64,000 bases of DNA from KBS-96 sp964247975 (lineage in GTDB: Bacteria > Acidobacteriota > Terriglobia > Bryobacterales > Bryobacteraceae): NCBI GenBank assembly GCA_964247975.1, contig CAXTWH010000022.1, positions 1 through 64,000 on the forward strand. Direction: 5' to 3'. This document shows, piece by piece, positions 1-7,437 of the stretch. The notes under the pieces are model-generated. The model searched no databases. It was not told where the DNA came from and saw only the letters and a list, made by a program, of their open reading frames with translations. Numbering within the stretch: position 1 is the first letter of the stretch; every line of letters begins with the position of its first letter. A program made the position numbers and the translations under genes.

Positions 1-51
1 GTCTGGAAACTTCTGGCTCAAACACTTGTTGCAGTAATTATGGCCACCTAC

Positions 52-942
52 TTAGAGCAATGGGATGCTGATTTCCCGCCTCATTTCCGGAACCGCGAGC
101 AGATTACCTTTAGCTACCTTATTCACCGGCAAAGGCCGCAGTCTCTCTCCAATTACTTCAAAAAGGCGATACTGGGCAACAGGCAAAGAAAGCAACATAT
201 CGGCTGCCTCGGTTGAGCTCAACCCACTCCGCTTTGCCGCTTCATGCCATTGTTCAAAAAAGATAAGCGGCGCTTCCAATCGGTTTAATAAAGCGCGCGC
301 CCCTCGAAACACAAGAGCCTCCGCTCCTTCCACATCAATTTTAATGAAATCGGGCGCTTCAATTTTGCCTTCTGCATGAAGTCCATCCAATGTCAACGCC
401 TGGCAAACCACCGGACGTGAATTAATACCCGGATCGCCTATGCTGGCCAGCATGTGGTAGCCGTGGTCCGGAACATAAAACTTTACTTCCCCTTCCGTTT
501 CCGAAAGGGCGCATTCCCAAAGAACTGCATTCGGTATGCGATTTACCGTTTTTCGCAGGTTAGGCAGTAATCCCGGTTGTGGTTCAAACGCGTGCACGCG
601 CCCGGATGGCCCGGTAAGTGCCCCGAACAAGGATGTGTGATAGCCAAGATTGGCACCAATATCATAAACAATGTCGCCAGGACGCACTAATCTTCGAAAC
701 AGAACGCGATCTTCTTTTTCAAATTCCGGTTCGTTCGGGGAAGCGAGCAGCAGCGAAATTTCGAGCAGATCGAAGCCTCGCAGATCCAGATAAACGGGGG
801 AAAGCTTTCCAATCCGAATCGGAGCCGAGCTTTGATTTTTCGCCAGGATGGTTGCGATACGCCAGCCGCCGGGAAGCTTCGGCAGCTTTAACTGAAGCCA
901 ACGCTTCAATAAAACACGAGAAATCGAATCAACAAATTTCAC
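52..942 (-). CDS. FkbM family SAM-dependent methyltransferase
   Basis: This 296-residue protein is a class I methyltransferase of the FkbM type, a family that O-methylates sugars, lipids or secondary metabolites. The SAM-binding motif I is seen as DIGANLG at about residues 94-100, followed by HAFEPQP near 118-123. Later FIKIDVEGAE (about residues 200-209) is the typical FkbM motif. Translation starts at GTG 942. The gene lies just downstream of the displaced comM 3' end, on the same strand. No partner sugar or lipid gene is next to it, so its substrate cannot be inferred. Confidence 0.88.
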   Translation of the reverse strand: MKFVDSISRVLLKRWLQLKLPKLPGGWRIATILAKNQSSAPIRIGKLSPVYLDLRGFDLLEISLLLASPNEPEFEKEDRVLFRRLVRPGDIVYDIGANLGYHTSLFGALTGPSGRVHAFEPQPGLLPNLRKTVNRIPNAVLWECALSETEGEVKFYVPDHGYHMLASIGDPGINSRPVVCQALTLDGLHAEGKIEAPDFIKIDVEGAEALVFRGARALLNRLEAPLIFFEQWHEAAKRSGLSSTEAADMLLSLPVAQYRLFEVIGERLRPLPVNKVAKGNLLAVPEMRREISIPLL

Positions 943-963
943 TGGGGACGCTGAGGCGCCGGG

Positions 964-1087
964 TTAACTCCAATAATTCCGGTCGAGGTTGCGGAACTGT
1001 ACTGCTTCGGCCAGGTGCTTTGCTGATACTTTATCAGAATGGTCCAGGTCGGCAATGGTGCGGACCGATAAATTCATCCGGCGCATT
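964..1087 (-). repeat. Displaced duplicate of the comM 3' end (direct repeat, copy 1)
   Basis: Positions 964-1063 are identical, base for base, to 1971-2070, the last 100 nt of comM including its stop codon. Beyond 1063 similarity continues to about 1087 against 2101-2124. This continuation shows a 30-nt in-frame deletion bounded by CGG microhomology and about three mismatches, and then the match ends. I read this as a leftover comM tail pushed away from the gene by the insertion at about 1090-1970. It has no start and is not a functional gene. Confidence 0.9.
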
Positions 1088-1164
1088 CTACACCAGCAAG
1101 CCGCCAATCATAAATTCTATAGGGCAATGCAAAACGAAGCCTTAATTCAATTGTAAGCTTCCCG

Positions 1165-1599
1165 TTGAAACGTATTGGCAGGATAAATGCATCCAAAAGC
1201 CGTAAAGCCGTAGTTATGAACCAGGATTTCTCAAGAAGGTCATCTTACTCTAATGATAAAATTTTCTCGATGACCAATCATCAATCTACCGGCACGGCTC
1301 AAGCCAAAGTTGAAAAGCCTTCTTGGGAAGCTTTAAAGAAGGAATGTGAATTTTGGTTGCAATCGGAGATTCAGAACGAACCTGCTCCACTACAACAAGA
1401 AGTGACAGTACGTTCGTTTTGGTCTTGGTTTGTCATTGGTTTTGGCAACTTAATTGAAGTTTTTCCGACGCGGAAACACCGGGAAATATTCAGGCCAGAG
1501 ACAACCGTTGAACAGGACATTCAGGAGGGTTGGCGAGAGGTCGGTCGCGCTCTTTGCGAGGTGACCTGCGCACATGAGCAGCCCTCAGAAACCCGGTAA
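1165..1599 (+). CDS. Hypothetical protein, first gene of the comM insertion
   Basis: This protein of up to 144 residues is not recognised. In-frame ATG codons at 1165, 1216 and 1270 are all possible starts, and the 1270 start leaves a compact protein of about 109 residues. It is mostly polar, with a Trp-rich hydrophobic stretch (SFWSWFVIGFGNLIEVFP) that could be a membrane-associated segment. Its 3' end overlaps the next gene by 26 nt, so the two are probably co-transcribed and translationally coupled. The pair is flanked by the duplicated comM tail, which suggests it arrived together as a mobile cargo. Base composition is more AT-rich than the surrounding genes. Confidence 0.6.
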   Translation: MKRIGRINASKSRKAVVMNQDFSRRSSYSNDKIFSMTNHQSTGTAQAKVEKPSWEALKKECEFWLQSEIQNEPAPLQQEVTVRSFWSWFVIGFGNLIEVFPTRKHREIFRPETTVEQDIQEGWREVGRALCEVTCAHEQPSETR

Positions 1600-1951
1600 A
1601 CTCGAATCCGGTCCGGTAAAAAATTATCTTCCGAATCCTGAAATTCTCAGGCAATATAATGAAGTTGCTCCGGGATTAGCTCAAGAGATAATAGACCAAG
1701 TAAATTTGTCTATCACGAGCCGCTACCAGAATCAAGAACGCAGAGAAGTCAGGGAATACGATCTGCAGAAACGGGAACAACGGATGCAGGGTTTGGCTCA
1801 GGTATTTGCGTTTCTAGTGGCTATCACTGCAATTGGTGGCGGTTTATGGCTAGCTGGATATAGAAATCAACCAATCACCGGCGGACTTGTCACTGGCGGC
1901 TCGGTCGTTGCCATTGCCACTGCTTTTATCCGAACCCGTAGGCCAAAGTAA
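1574..1951 (+). CDS. DUF2335-type small membrane protein
   Basis: The 125-residue product fits the DUF2335 pattern. A PNPEILRQYNEVAPGLAQEI-like segment near residues 15-35 is followed by an Arg/Glu-rich helix (about 50-75). Two predicted transmembrane helices near residues 78-97 and 103-118 then form a hairpin, and the protein ends in a short basic tail. The function of DUF2335 is not established. The start ATG lies inside the preceding gene. Two-TM small proteins can act as membrane effectors in defence or toxin systems, but nothing here proves that role. Confidence 0.72.
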   Translation: MSSPQKPGKLESGPVKNYLPNPEILRQYNEVAPGLAQEIIDQVNLSITSRYQNQERREVREYDLQKREQRMQGLAQVFAFLVAITAIGGGLWLAGYRNQPITGGLVTGGSVVAIATAFIRTRRPK

Positions 1952-1970
1952 TTATCCTGATCTTATTATT

Positions 1971-2070
1971 TTAACTCCAATAATTCCGGTCGAGGTTGCG
2001 GAACTGTACTGCTTCGGCCAGGTGCTTTGCTGATACTTTATCAGAATGGTCCAGGTCGGCAATGGTGCGG
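1971..2070 (-). repeat. Direct repeat copy 2: intact 3' end of comM
   Basis: This is the functional copy of the 100-bp repeat whose twin is at 964-1063. It encodes the last 32 residues and stop codon of ComM. The repeat boundary falls exactly at the stop codon. This is what is expected if an element recombined into the gene end and supplied a replacement tail. Confidence 0.9.
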
Positions 2071-3491
2071 GCCACCCGCAGAATGCGGTCATGCGCTCGG
2101 GCCGACAGATTCATCCGGCGCACTGCCATCTCCAAAGTTCGTTCTCCTTGTTCATCCAAAGCGCAAACTAGGCGGAGCTGCGCATGAGGAATCTGGGCAT
2201 TGTAAAAGCCACGGTTCAATTGTACTTGCCTGGTCGCTTCCACTCGTTCCCGAATCTGCGCGGAAGTGACGCCGTCGCCTTTACCCCGCAGTTCCTTGAA
2301 CGCTACAGCAGGAACTTCGATGTGCATGTCAATGCGGTCGAGCAGCGGTCCGCTGACTTTTGCCAGGTAGCGCTGTATGATGCCGGGGGTGCAGCGGCAC
2401 TCTCTAGTGGAATCCCCATAAAACCCGCACGGACATGGATTCATTGCAGCAACCAGCATCAGCCGGGCGGGAAAAGTGAGCGTTCCGTTGCTGCGGGAAA
2501 GCATCACCGCTCCTTCTTCCAGAGGCTGGCGTAGTTGTTCCAAAACGTGACGGGGAAATTCCGGCAGTTCGTCCATAAACAAAACGCCTTGATGGGCTAA
2601 ACTGACCTCCCCCGGACGCGGGATGCCGGAACCGCCGCCGATCAGCCCGGCATCCGAAATGCTATGGTGAGGAGCACGAAACGGACGCTGCCGCAGAATG
2701 CCGATTCCAGGCTGTAACACGCCTGCGACGCTATGAATCTGGGTGGCTTCCAAAGCTTCCCGAAAGGTGAGCTTCGGTAGAATTCCGGAAATCCGGCGGG
2801 CCAGCATGGTTTTACCCGAACCTGGCGGACCGATCAACAGCACATTATGGCTTCCCGCTGCGGCTACTTCCAAAGCCCGCTTCGCCATAGTTTGACCGCG
2901 GACATCGCTGAAATCCGGCTCGTTTGTGCTGCCAACTTCGAAATTCGGAATCGACGGAAGAGTTGGTTGAAAATCTTTCGGTTCTTTCAAAAACCGAATC
3001 ACTTCGCTTAAGTGCTTCAGTCCAAATACATGCACGCCATCGGCTACTGCCGCCTCAGGAGCGTTTTCGAACGGTACCAGAATATTGCGAATGCCCCGTT
3101 GGGCCGCGCAGACTGCAATCGACAAAGCGCCACGAATAGGTCGCAGCGTGCCGTCCAACGAGAGTTCCCCCACAATTAAGTGGTCGTCGGCAGTTTTCAC
3201 TTCACCCATTGCACCCAGAATGGCGGCAGCCATTGGAAGATCGAAGCCTGCGCCTTCCTTCCGCACATTAGCCGGAGCCAGATTGATCGTCACGGACCGC
3301 GATGGATAGCCGAAACCCGAATTAATCAGGGCCGATTTGATCCGTTCGCGGCTTTCTTTCACGGCCGTATCCGGCATGCCCACGGTCACAAAATCGCGCT
3401 GCGTTCCGGACGGGTACATATCCACTTCCACATCAATCAAGTGAGCATCAATGCCGTATACCGCGGCGCTCTGAGTTCGAAACAAAGCCAC
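1971..3491 (-). CDS. comM: YifB/ComM family Mg-chelatase-like AAA+ ATPase
   Basis: This 506-residue protein has the full YifB/ComM architecture. An N-terminal ChlI-like domain (about 1-165) is followed by an AAA+ core with Walker A GPPGSGKT at 221-228 and a C-terminal Mg-chelatase lid domain. A small Cys cluster (PCPCGFYG...CRC) sits in the AAA region. ComM is a hexameric helicase that promotes branch migration during integration of incoming DNA in natural transformation. Translation starts at GTG 3491, divergent from the SDR gene. The length is normal, so the insertion downstream did not truncate it. comM is a known insertion target elsewhere, for example of AbaR islands in Acinetobacter. 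Confidence 0.95.
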   Translation of the reverse strand: MALFRTQSAAVYGIDAHLIDVEVDMYPSGTQRDFVTVGMPDTAVKESRERIKSALINSGFGYPSRSVTINLAPANVRKEGAGFDLPMAAAILGAMGEVKTADDHLIVGELSLDGTLRPIRGALSIAVCAAQRGIRNILVPFENAPEAAVADGVHVFGLKHLSEVIRFLKEPKDFQPTLPSIPNFEVGSTNEPDFSDVRGQTMAKRALEVAAAGSHNVLLIGPPGSGKTMLARRISGILPKLTFREALEATQIHSVAGVLQPGIGILRQRPFRAPHHSISDAGLIGGGSGIPRPGEVSLAHQGVLFMDELPEFPRHVLEQLRQPLEEGAVMLSRSNGTLTFPARLMLVAAMNPCPCGFYGDSTRECRCTPGIIQRYLAKVSGPLLDRIDMHIEVPAVAFKELRGKGDGVTSAQIRERVEATRQVQLNRGFYNAQIPHAQLRLVCALDEQGERTLEMAVRRMNLSARAHDRILRVARTIADLDHSDKVSAKHLAEAVQFRNLDRNYWS

Positions 3492-3548
3492 GAGTCTTAG
3501 TCCAGAACCAGAACCAATCGTCTCAACACGTTAAGCGCCTCGCATACA

Positions 3549-4307
3549 ATGGCAACCATGTCTACTTACTTCCGCCTGGATGGGAAAACCGCGCTTGTAA
3601 CAGGGGGTGCCAGCGGCATTGGAGAAGCTACGGTCCGCATATTCACCGAAGCCGGAGCAAAGGTTATTATTGTTGATATAGACCAGAACCGGGCTGAAAC
3701 GCTGGCCCAATCCCTTTCCGGCGCCCAAGCGTTCCGCTGCGATATCACCAGTGAAGGCGAAGTAGTAGAACTGCTTAGGCAAATTGAAAAACTGGATATT
3801 CTGGTGAACAATGCCGGTATCGGCGCAGTTGGCAACTGCGAAGAAACCGATCTCGAAAGCTTTCAGCGTTTGTTTCGGGTAAACGTGGAAGGAACTTTTC
3901 TGATGACAAAGGCCGCGCTGCCCAAACTGATCGCGGCTCAGGGATCCATTGTGAATATCGGCTCAGTAGCCGGTCTGGTGGGAGTGAAGCGGCGGTTCGC
4001 TTACTGTGCCACCAAAGGCGCAGTGGTGGCGATGACCAGGCAGTTGGCAGTGGATTACCCGACGGAGATCCGGGTTAACTGCATCGCGCCGGGAACGGTG
4101 GATACTCCTTTTGTAGAAGGATACCTGGAAAAGTATCATAAGCATGAGAAAGATAAGGTGCGAGCGGAACTGAATACTAGACAACCGATCGGGCGATTAG
4201 GCAAACCGGAAGAAATTGCAAGATTGGCCCTATACCTAAGCTCGCCGGCTGCCGAATTTATGAATGGGGCCGTTGTTCCGATTGATGGCGGATGGACAGC
4301 GGCGTAA
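3549..4307 (+). CDS. SDR family NAD-dependent oxidoreductase
   Basis: This is a classical short-chain dehydrogenase/reductase of 252 residues. The cofactor motif TGGASGIG lies at 18-25. An Asp after the second strand (VDID, about 43-45) favours NAD(H) over NADP(H). NNAG appears at about 86-89, with the catalytic Ser in NIGSVAG and Tyr/Lys in YCATK. It resembles sugar-acid or fucose-type dehydrogenases of the family, but the substrate cannot be read from sequence. ATG 3549 and ATG 3558 are both possible starts. It is divergent from comM with about 57 nt between them. Confidence 0.9.
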   Translation: MATMSTYFRLDGKTALVTGGASGIGEATVRIFTEAGAKVIIVDIDQNRAETLAQSLSGAQAFRCDITSEGEVVELLRQIEKLDILVNNAGIGAVGNCEETDLESFQRLFRVNVEGTFLMTKAALPKLIAAQGSIVNIGSVAGLVGVKRRFAYCATKGAVVAMTRQLAVDYPTEIRVNCIAPGTVDTPFVEGYLEKYHKHEKDKVRAELNTRQPIGRLGKPEEIARLALYLSSPAAEFMNGAVVPIDGGWTAA

Positions 4308-4396
4308 GTGATTGAGATTTCAAGATTGACGGATTTTTCTGAAGTCTCTAACATAAGAAGTACACTCGAACGGAATCGATTGGAAATGTTGTACTG

Positions 4397-5746
4397 ATGT
4401 TCTTAACAGAACAGTTTGGCAGGTTAAGAGAGCGCATGAGCTTTAACCGGCAGTTGAAGGCAGTTAGCTTTTTATTTATTTTGGTTTGCGCTGTGGATGC
4501 GTCAGCAGCCACGCGGAAGCACAAAATTGTTCATTCCCCGGCGGCGGCAACCCACCGGACGGCTAAGGTAGCGGCTTTTACTGCCAGCACGCTAAAGCGG
4601 ACAACGCTGCATCATCGCCGGGTTGTTACTACCCGCACGGCTTCTTTAGCAACCACAACTACCACGCGCGGCGTTATTCATTCGCGTGTTCGTTATTCGC
4701 GTCACCGGGTGCTATATAGCCCCTGGAGCGAACCGACTTTTGCGGATTCCACCATTGGCGATACCACTCTGGGCGAAGACCCGGTTGTGCGGAAAGCGGC
4801 GGTGGATGCGCTTGGGCCTTACAACGGAGCCGTTGTGGTAGCTGATCCGAAATCGGGCCGGATTCTTTCAATGGTGAATCAGAAGCTTGCTACCACCGGC
4901 GCGTTTCAGCCTTGTTCCACCATTAAAGTCGTAGTTTCTTTAGCTTCCCTCAGTGAAGGCATTATTGATTCCGAAACGCCGGTTCATCTTGCGCGCCGTA
5001 CTTCAATGGACATGACTAAAGCTTTGGCGATGTCCAACAATCTGTACTTCGCCCGTTTAGGCGAGCAGTTGGGTTTTGATCGGGTTCAGCATTACGCTCA
5101 GGTCTATGGATTAGGCGAAAAAGCTGGTTGGAATATTGAAGGCGAACAGCCCGGCACTGTGGCCAGCCAACCGCCTCCCGATGGGCTGGGCATGATGACC
5201 AGCTTCGGTTCCGGCATTCGTTTAACGCCGCTGGAGTTGACCAGTATTGTTTCCACTGTGGCTAACGGCGGAACCATGTACTACCTGCAATATCCCCGAT
5301 CTGAACAGGATCTGCAAACCTTCCAACCGAAAGTAAAAAGATCACTCAATATCTCAAACCTGATTCCCTCGATTCGTACCGGCATGATGGGCGCGGTAGA
5401 ATATGGAACCGCGCGCCGCGCCAGTTTAAACCAAAGCGAACAGTTATTCGGGAAAACCGGCACCTGCACTGATACCGAACGGCCCGGCGTTCACCTGGGC
5501 TGGTTCGGCTCCTTCAACGATGTCGGTAAAAATAAATTGGTTGTAGTTGTTCTTCTCACTGGTGGACGCGGCGTCAGCGGCCCCATTGCTTCCGGCATTG
5601 CCGGGCAGGTGTATCGGAATCTGGATTCGCAGAAGTATTTCTTCGGAGCGATGGCTCCGGACAACAGCTCAGGAACAATGGCTCCTCGCCTCAGTTCCGA
5701 TGCCGTGCTGTTTCCTTCTGCGCTTTCCAGCAGCTTGGTTCATTAA
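4397..5746 (+). CDS. Penicillin-binding protein transpeptidase
   Basis: This protein of up to 449 residues carries a D,D-transpeptidase domain. The active-site SxxK is STIK at 174-177, SxN is SNN at 213-215 and KTG is at 353-355. A hydrophobic segment (about 22-38) acts as signal peptide or membrane anchor. It is followed by a low-complexity Thr/Arg/His-rich linker (about 40-110). ATG 4436 is an alternative start that places the hydrophobic segment closer to the N-terminus. There is no glycosyltransferase domain and no PBP dimerisation domain before the catalytic part, so it is a minimal, penicillin-binding-like enzyme. It is convergent with the serine hydrolase, only 3 nt away. Confidence 0.88.
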   Translation: MFLTEQFGRLRERMSFNRQLKAVSFLFILVCAVDASAATRKHKIVHSPAAATHRTAKVAAFTASTLKRTTLHHRRVVTTRTASLATTTTTRGVIHSRVRYSRHRVLYSPWSEPTFADSTIGDTTLGEDPVVRKAAVDALGPYNGAVVVADPKSGRILSMVNQKLATTGAFQPCSTIKVVVSLASLSEGIIDSETPVHLARRTSMDMTKALAMSNNLYFARLGEQLGFDRVQHYAQVYGLGEKAGWNIEGEQPGTVASQPPPDGLGMMTSFGSGIRLTPLELTSIVSTVANGGTMYYLQYPRSEQDLQTFQPKVKRSLNISNLIPSIRTGMMGAVEYGTARRASLNQSEQLFGKTGTCTDTERPGVHLGWFGSFNDVGKNKLVVVVLLTGGRGVSGPIASGIAGQVYRNLDSQKYFFGAMAPDNSSGTMAPRLSSDAVLFPSALSSSLVH

Positions 5747-5749
5747 CAG

Positions 5750-7402
5750 CTATTCCACTCGTTTTCCCGGTATATCTTGACCGGCTTGGTGCAGAATCAA
5801 GCCGGTTGCTCGCCCGGCAGCATCTACTTGAAACGCAATCTGGGCATCCACAACTTTATAGAAATACTTCTGTGGCGACTCCGGGAACACCTCAAACCTT
5901 GGCTGATTAGTGGCTTGCACAAACAAATGTTCACCTTCCTGCGTTACGGTCAGAACAAAAGTAGGGGCTAATTGATACTTCCCCACATACCTGTCATAAA
6001 TCCTTGGGTCCACCGGAATTTGGTGGTGTTCGGGAGCCACTAGTGGCGGCCCGGGTAATTTTTCGGCCCTCAGTTCACGCCCATTCTGATACAGCGTCAA
6101 ACCAATGATGTGGTTCTCTGAATCGGTTTTGAATACAATTTGCGCATTCGCAATCTTATAGAAAAACTCCTGCTTGTTTTTAGCGAATATTTCCGCTTCG
6201 GATTGCCCGGTTAACTGCGCAAACAAATGGTTCTTCCTACGGATTACTGTCAGAACCACATTAGGATCAAACTGATAGCGCCCCAAGTAATTGTCCAACG
6301 TTTTTTCATCCAGGGTAATTTCTTTGTTCATGGCAGCTAGCGGCCAATGCTCGTCCAACAGATGAAATGCAATGTCCTCGACGCCGACAAAGCTCATTGT
6401 GTTTGAAAGCACCACCGAGCCGGTTTTCGTTTGAGGCCGGTAAGCCAGAAAGGAAGAATAGCCGCCGGTTCCTCCGCCATGTCCGATGATTTCACTTTTT
6501 TCATCCGTGTAAATGTGCCAGCCAAGCGCAATCTCCCGGTCAGGAACGCCGGTAGAATGCCGGTTAGCGGTCATCAAAGCCATTGCGGGCGCAAGCGGAG
6601 TTTGCTTATACCCCAGAAAAGCAGATAAAAGTACCAACAAGTCCCTGGCGGTGGAGCGCAGCGCGCCTGCTCCCGCCAGCGTGGGCAAATCCCAATTAGC
6701 GGTGAGCAGCAGTTGGTTATTGTGCCCAGGCGTAAAGCGCGATTTCAGAGACGGCGGCACCGTAATCACGGTACTATTCATACCTAGTGGCTTGCAGATA
6801 CGCGTTTGAACCAATTCTTCATAACTCACGCCGGTCTGTCTGGCCAGTACATGCCCCAACAATCCAACCCCCAGATTGGAATATTCGTACTGCGAGCCGG
6901 GGTCGCGCGTTAATTGATAACTGTTCAGAAAAGCATACAACTGTTCCACTGAGTAATCCACATATGGATTGGCAACATCTTTCGGGGCAAGATTGCCAGG
7001 TAAACGCGGCAAGCCGGAAGTCTGATTTGCCAACTCCTGTAACGTAATTTTCCGGGTATTCCGCTCAGGAACTTTCACGTTTGACGGCAGATATTTTTCG
7101 ATCGGATCGCCAAGGGAAACCTCGCCGCGCTGGACCATATCGGCCAGCAGCAGGGACGTGAACACTTTAGTAATTGAACCGATTTCAAACAACGTGTTGC
7201 CATCCGGTGTTCGTCCGTCATTTTGGTCAAAAACCCCGTAGCTCACCACGCTGGAACCGTCTGGCCCAATGATTCCAGCAACCAAGCCAAGATTTGAGCC
7301 GTTTTGGACGCGATCCGCCAGAATTTTTCGAACTGCGTCATCACTCGGAAGAACAGAATGTTGAGCGGCTCCCATACCAGTTGAACAAACGAACCCAAAC
7401 AA
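5750..7402 (-). CDS. Class C beta-lactamase-like serine hydrolase with two DUF3471-type repeats
   Basis: The first 350 or so residues form a beta-lactamase/DD-peptidase fold. The nucleophile motif SITK is at 76-79, YSN is at 174-176 and a KTG-equivalent HGGGTGG follows near 330. Two similar C-terminal modules follow, each beginning with a 'YxGxYQ' strand (YLGRYQ and YVGKYQ), as in DUF3471 tails of esterase-like hydrolases. The computed start is TTG 7402. A strong Shine-Dalgarno AGGAGG at 7431-7436 lies next to an in-frame ACG (7424-7426). Starting there would complete a good signal peptide, so the true start may be non-standard. A role on peptides or esters in the periplasm is inferred. Confidence 0.87.
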   Translation of the reverse strand: MFGFVCSTGMGAAQHSVLPSDDAVRKILADRVQNGSNLGLVAGIIGPDGSSVVSYGVFDQNDGRTPDGNTLFEIGSITKVFTSLLLADMVQRGEVSLGDPIEKYLPSNVKVPERNTRKITLQELANQTSGLPRLPGNLAPKDVANPYVDYSVEQLYAFLNSYQLTRDPGSQYEYSNLGVGLLGHVLARQTGVSYEELVQTRICKPLGMNSTVITVPPSLKSRFTPGHNNQLLLTANWDLPTLAGAGALRSTARDLLVLLSAFLGYKQTPLAPAMALMTANRHSTGVPDREIALGWHIYTDEKSEIIGHGGGTGGYSSFLAYRPQTKTGSVVLSNTMSFVGVEDIAFHLLDEHWPLAAMNKEITLDEKTLDNYLGRYQFDPNVVLTVIRRKNHLFAQLTGQSEAEIFAKNKQEFFYKIANAQIVFKTDSENHIIGLTLYQNGRELRAEKLPGPPLVAPEHHQIPVDPRIYDRYVGKYQLAPTFVLTVTQEGEHLFVQATNQPRFEVFPESPQKYFYKVVDAQIAFQVDAAGRATGLILHQAGQDIPGKRVE

Positions 7403-7437
7403 GACAATCAGCGTTTTGCCGAACGTAAGTCCTCCTA

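Noticed and set aside
618..1145. Open frame of 175 codons on the plus strand
   Set aside because: It runs antisense to the FkbM gene and across the displaced comM tail. Its second half is an out-of-strand reading of the duplicated comM end, shared with a frame at 2027-2269.
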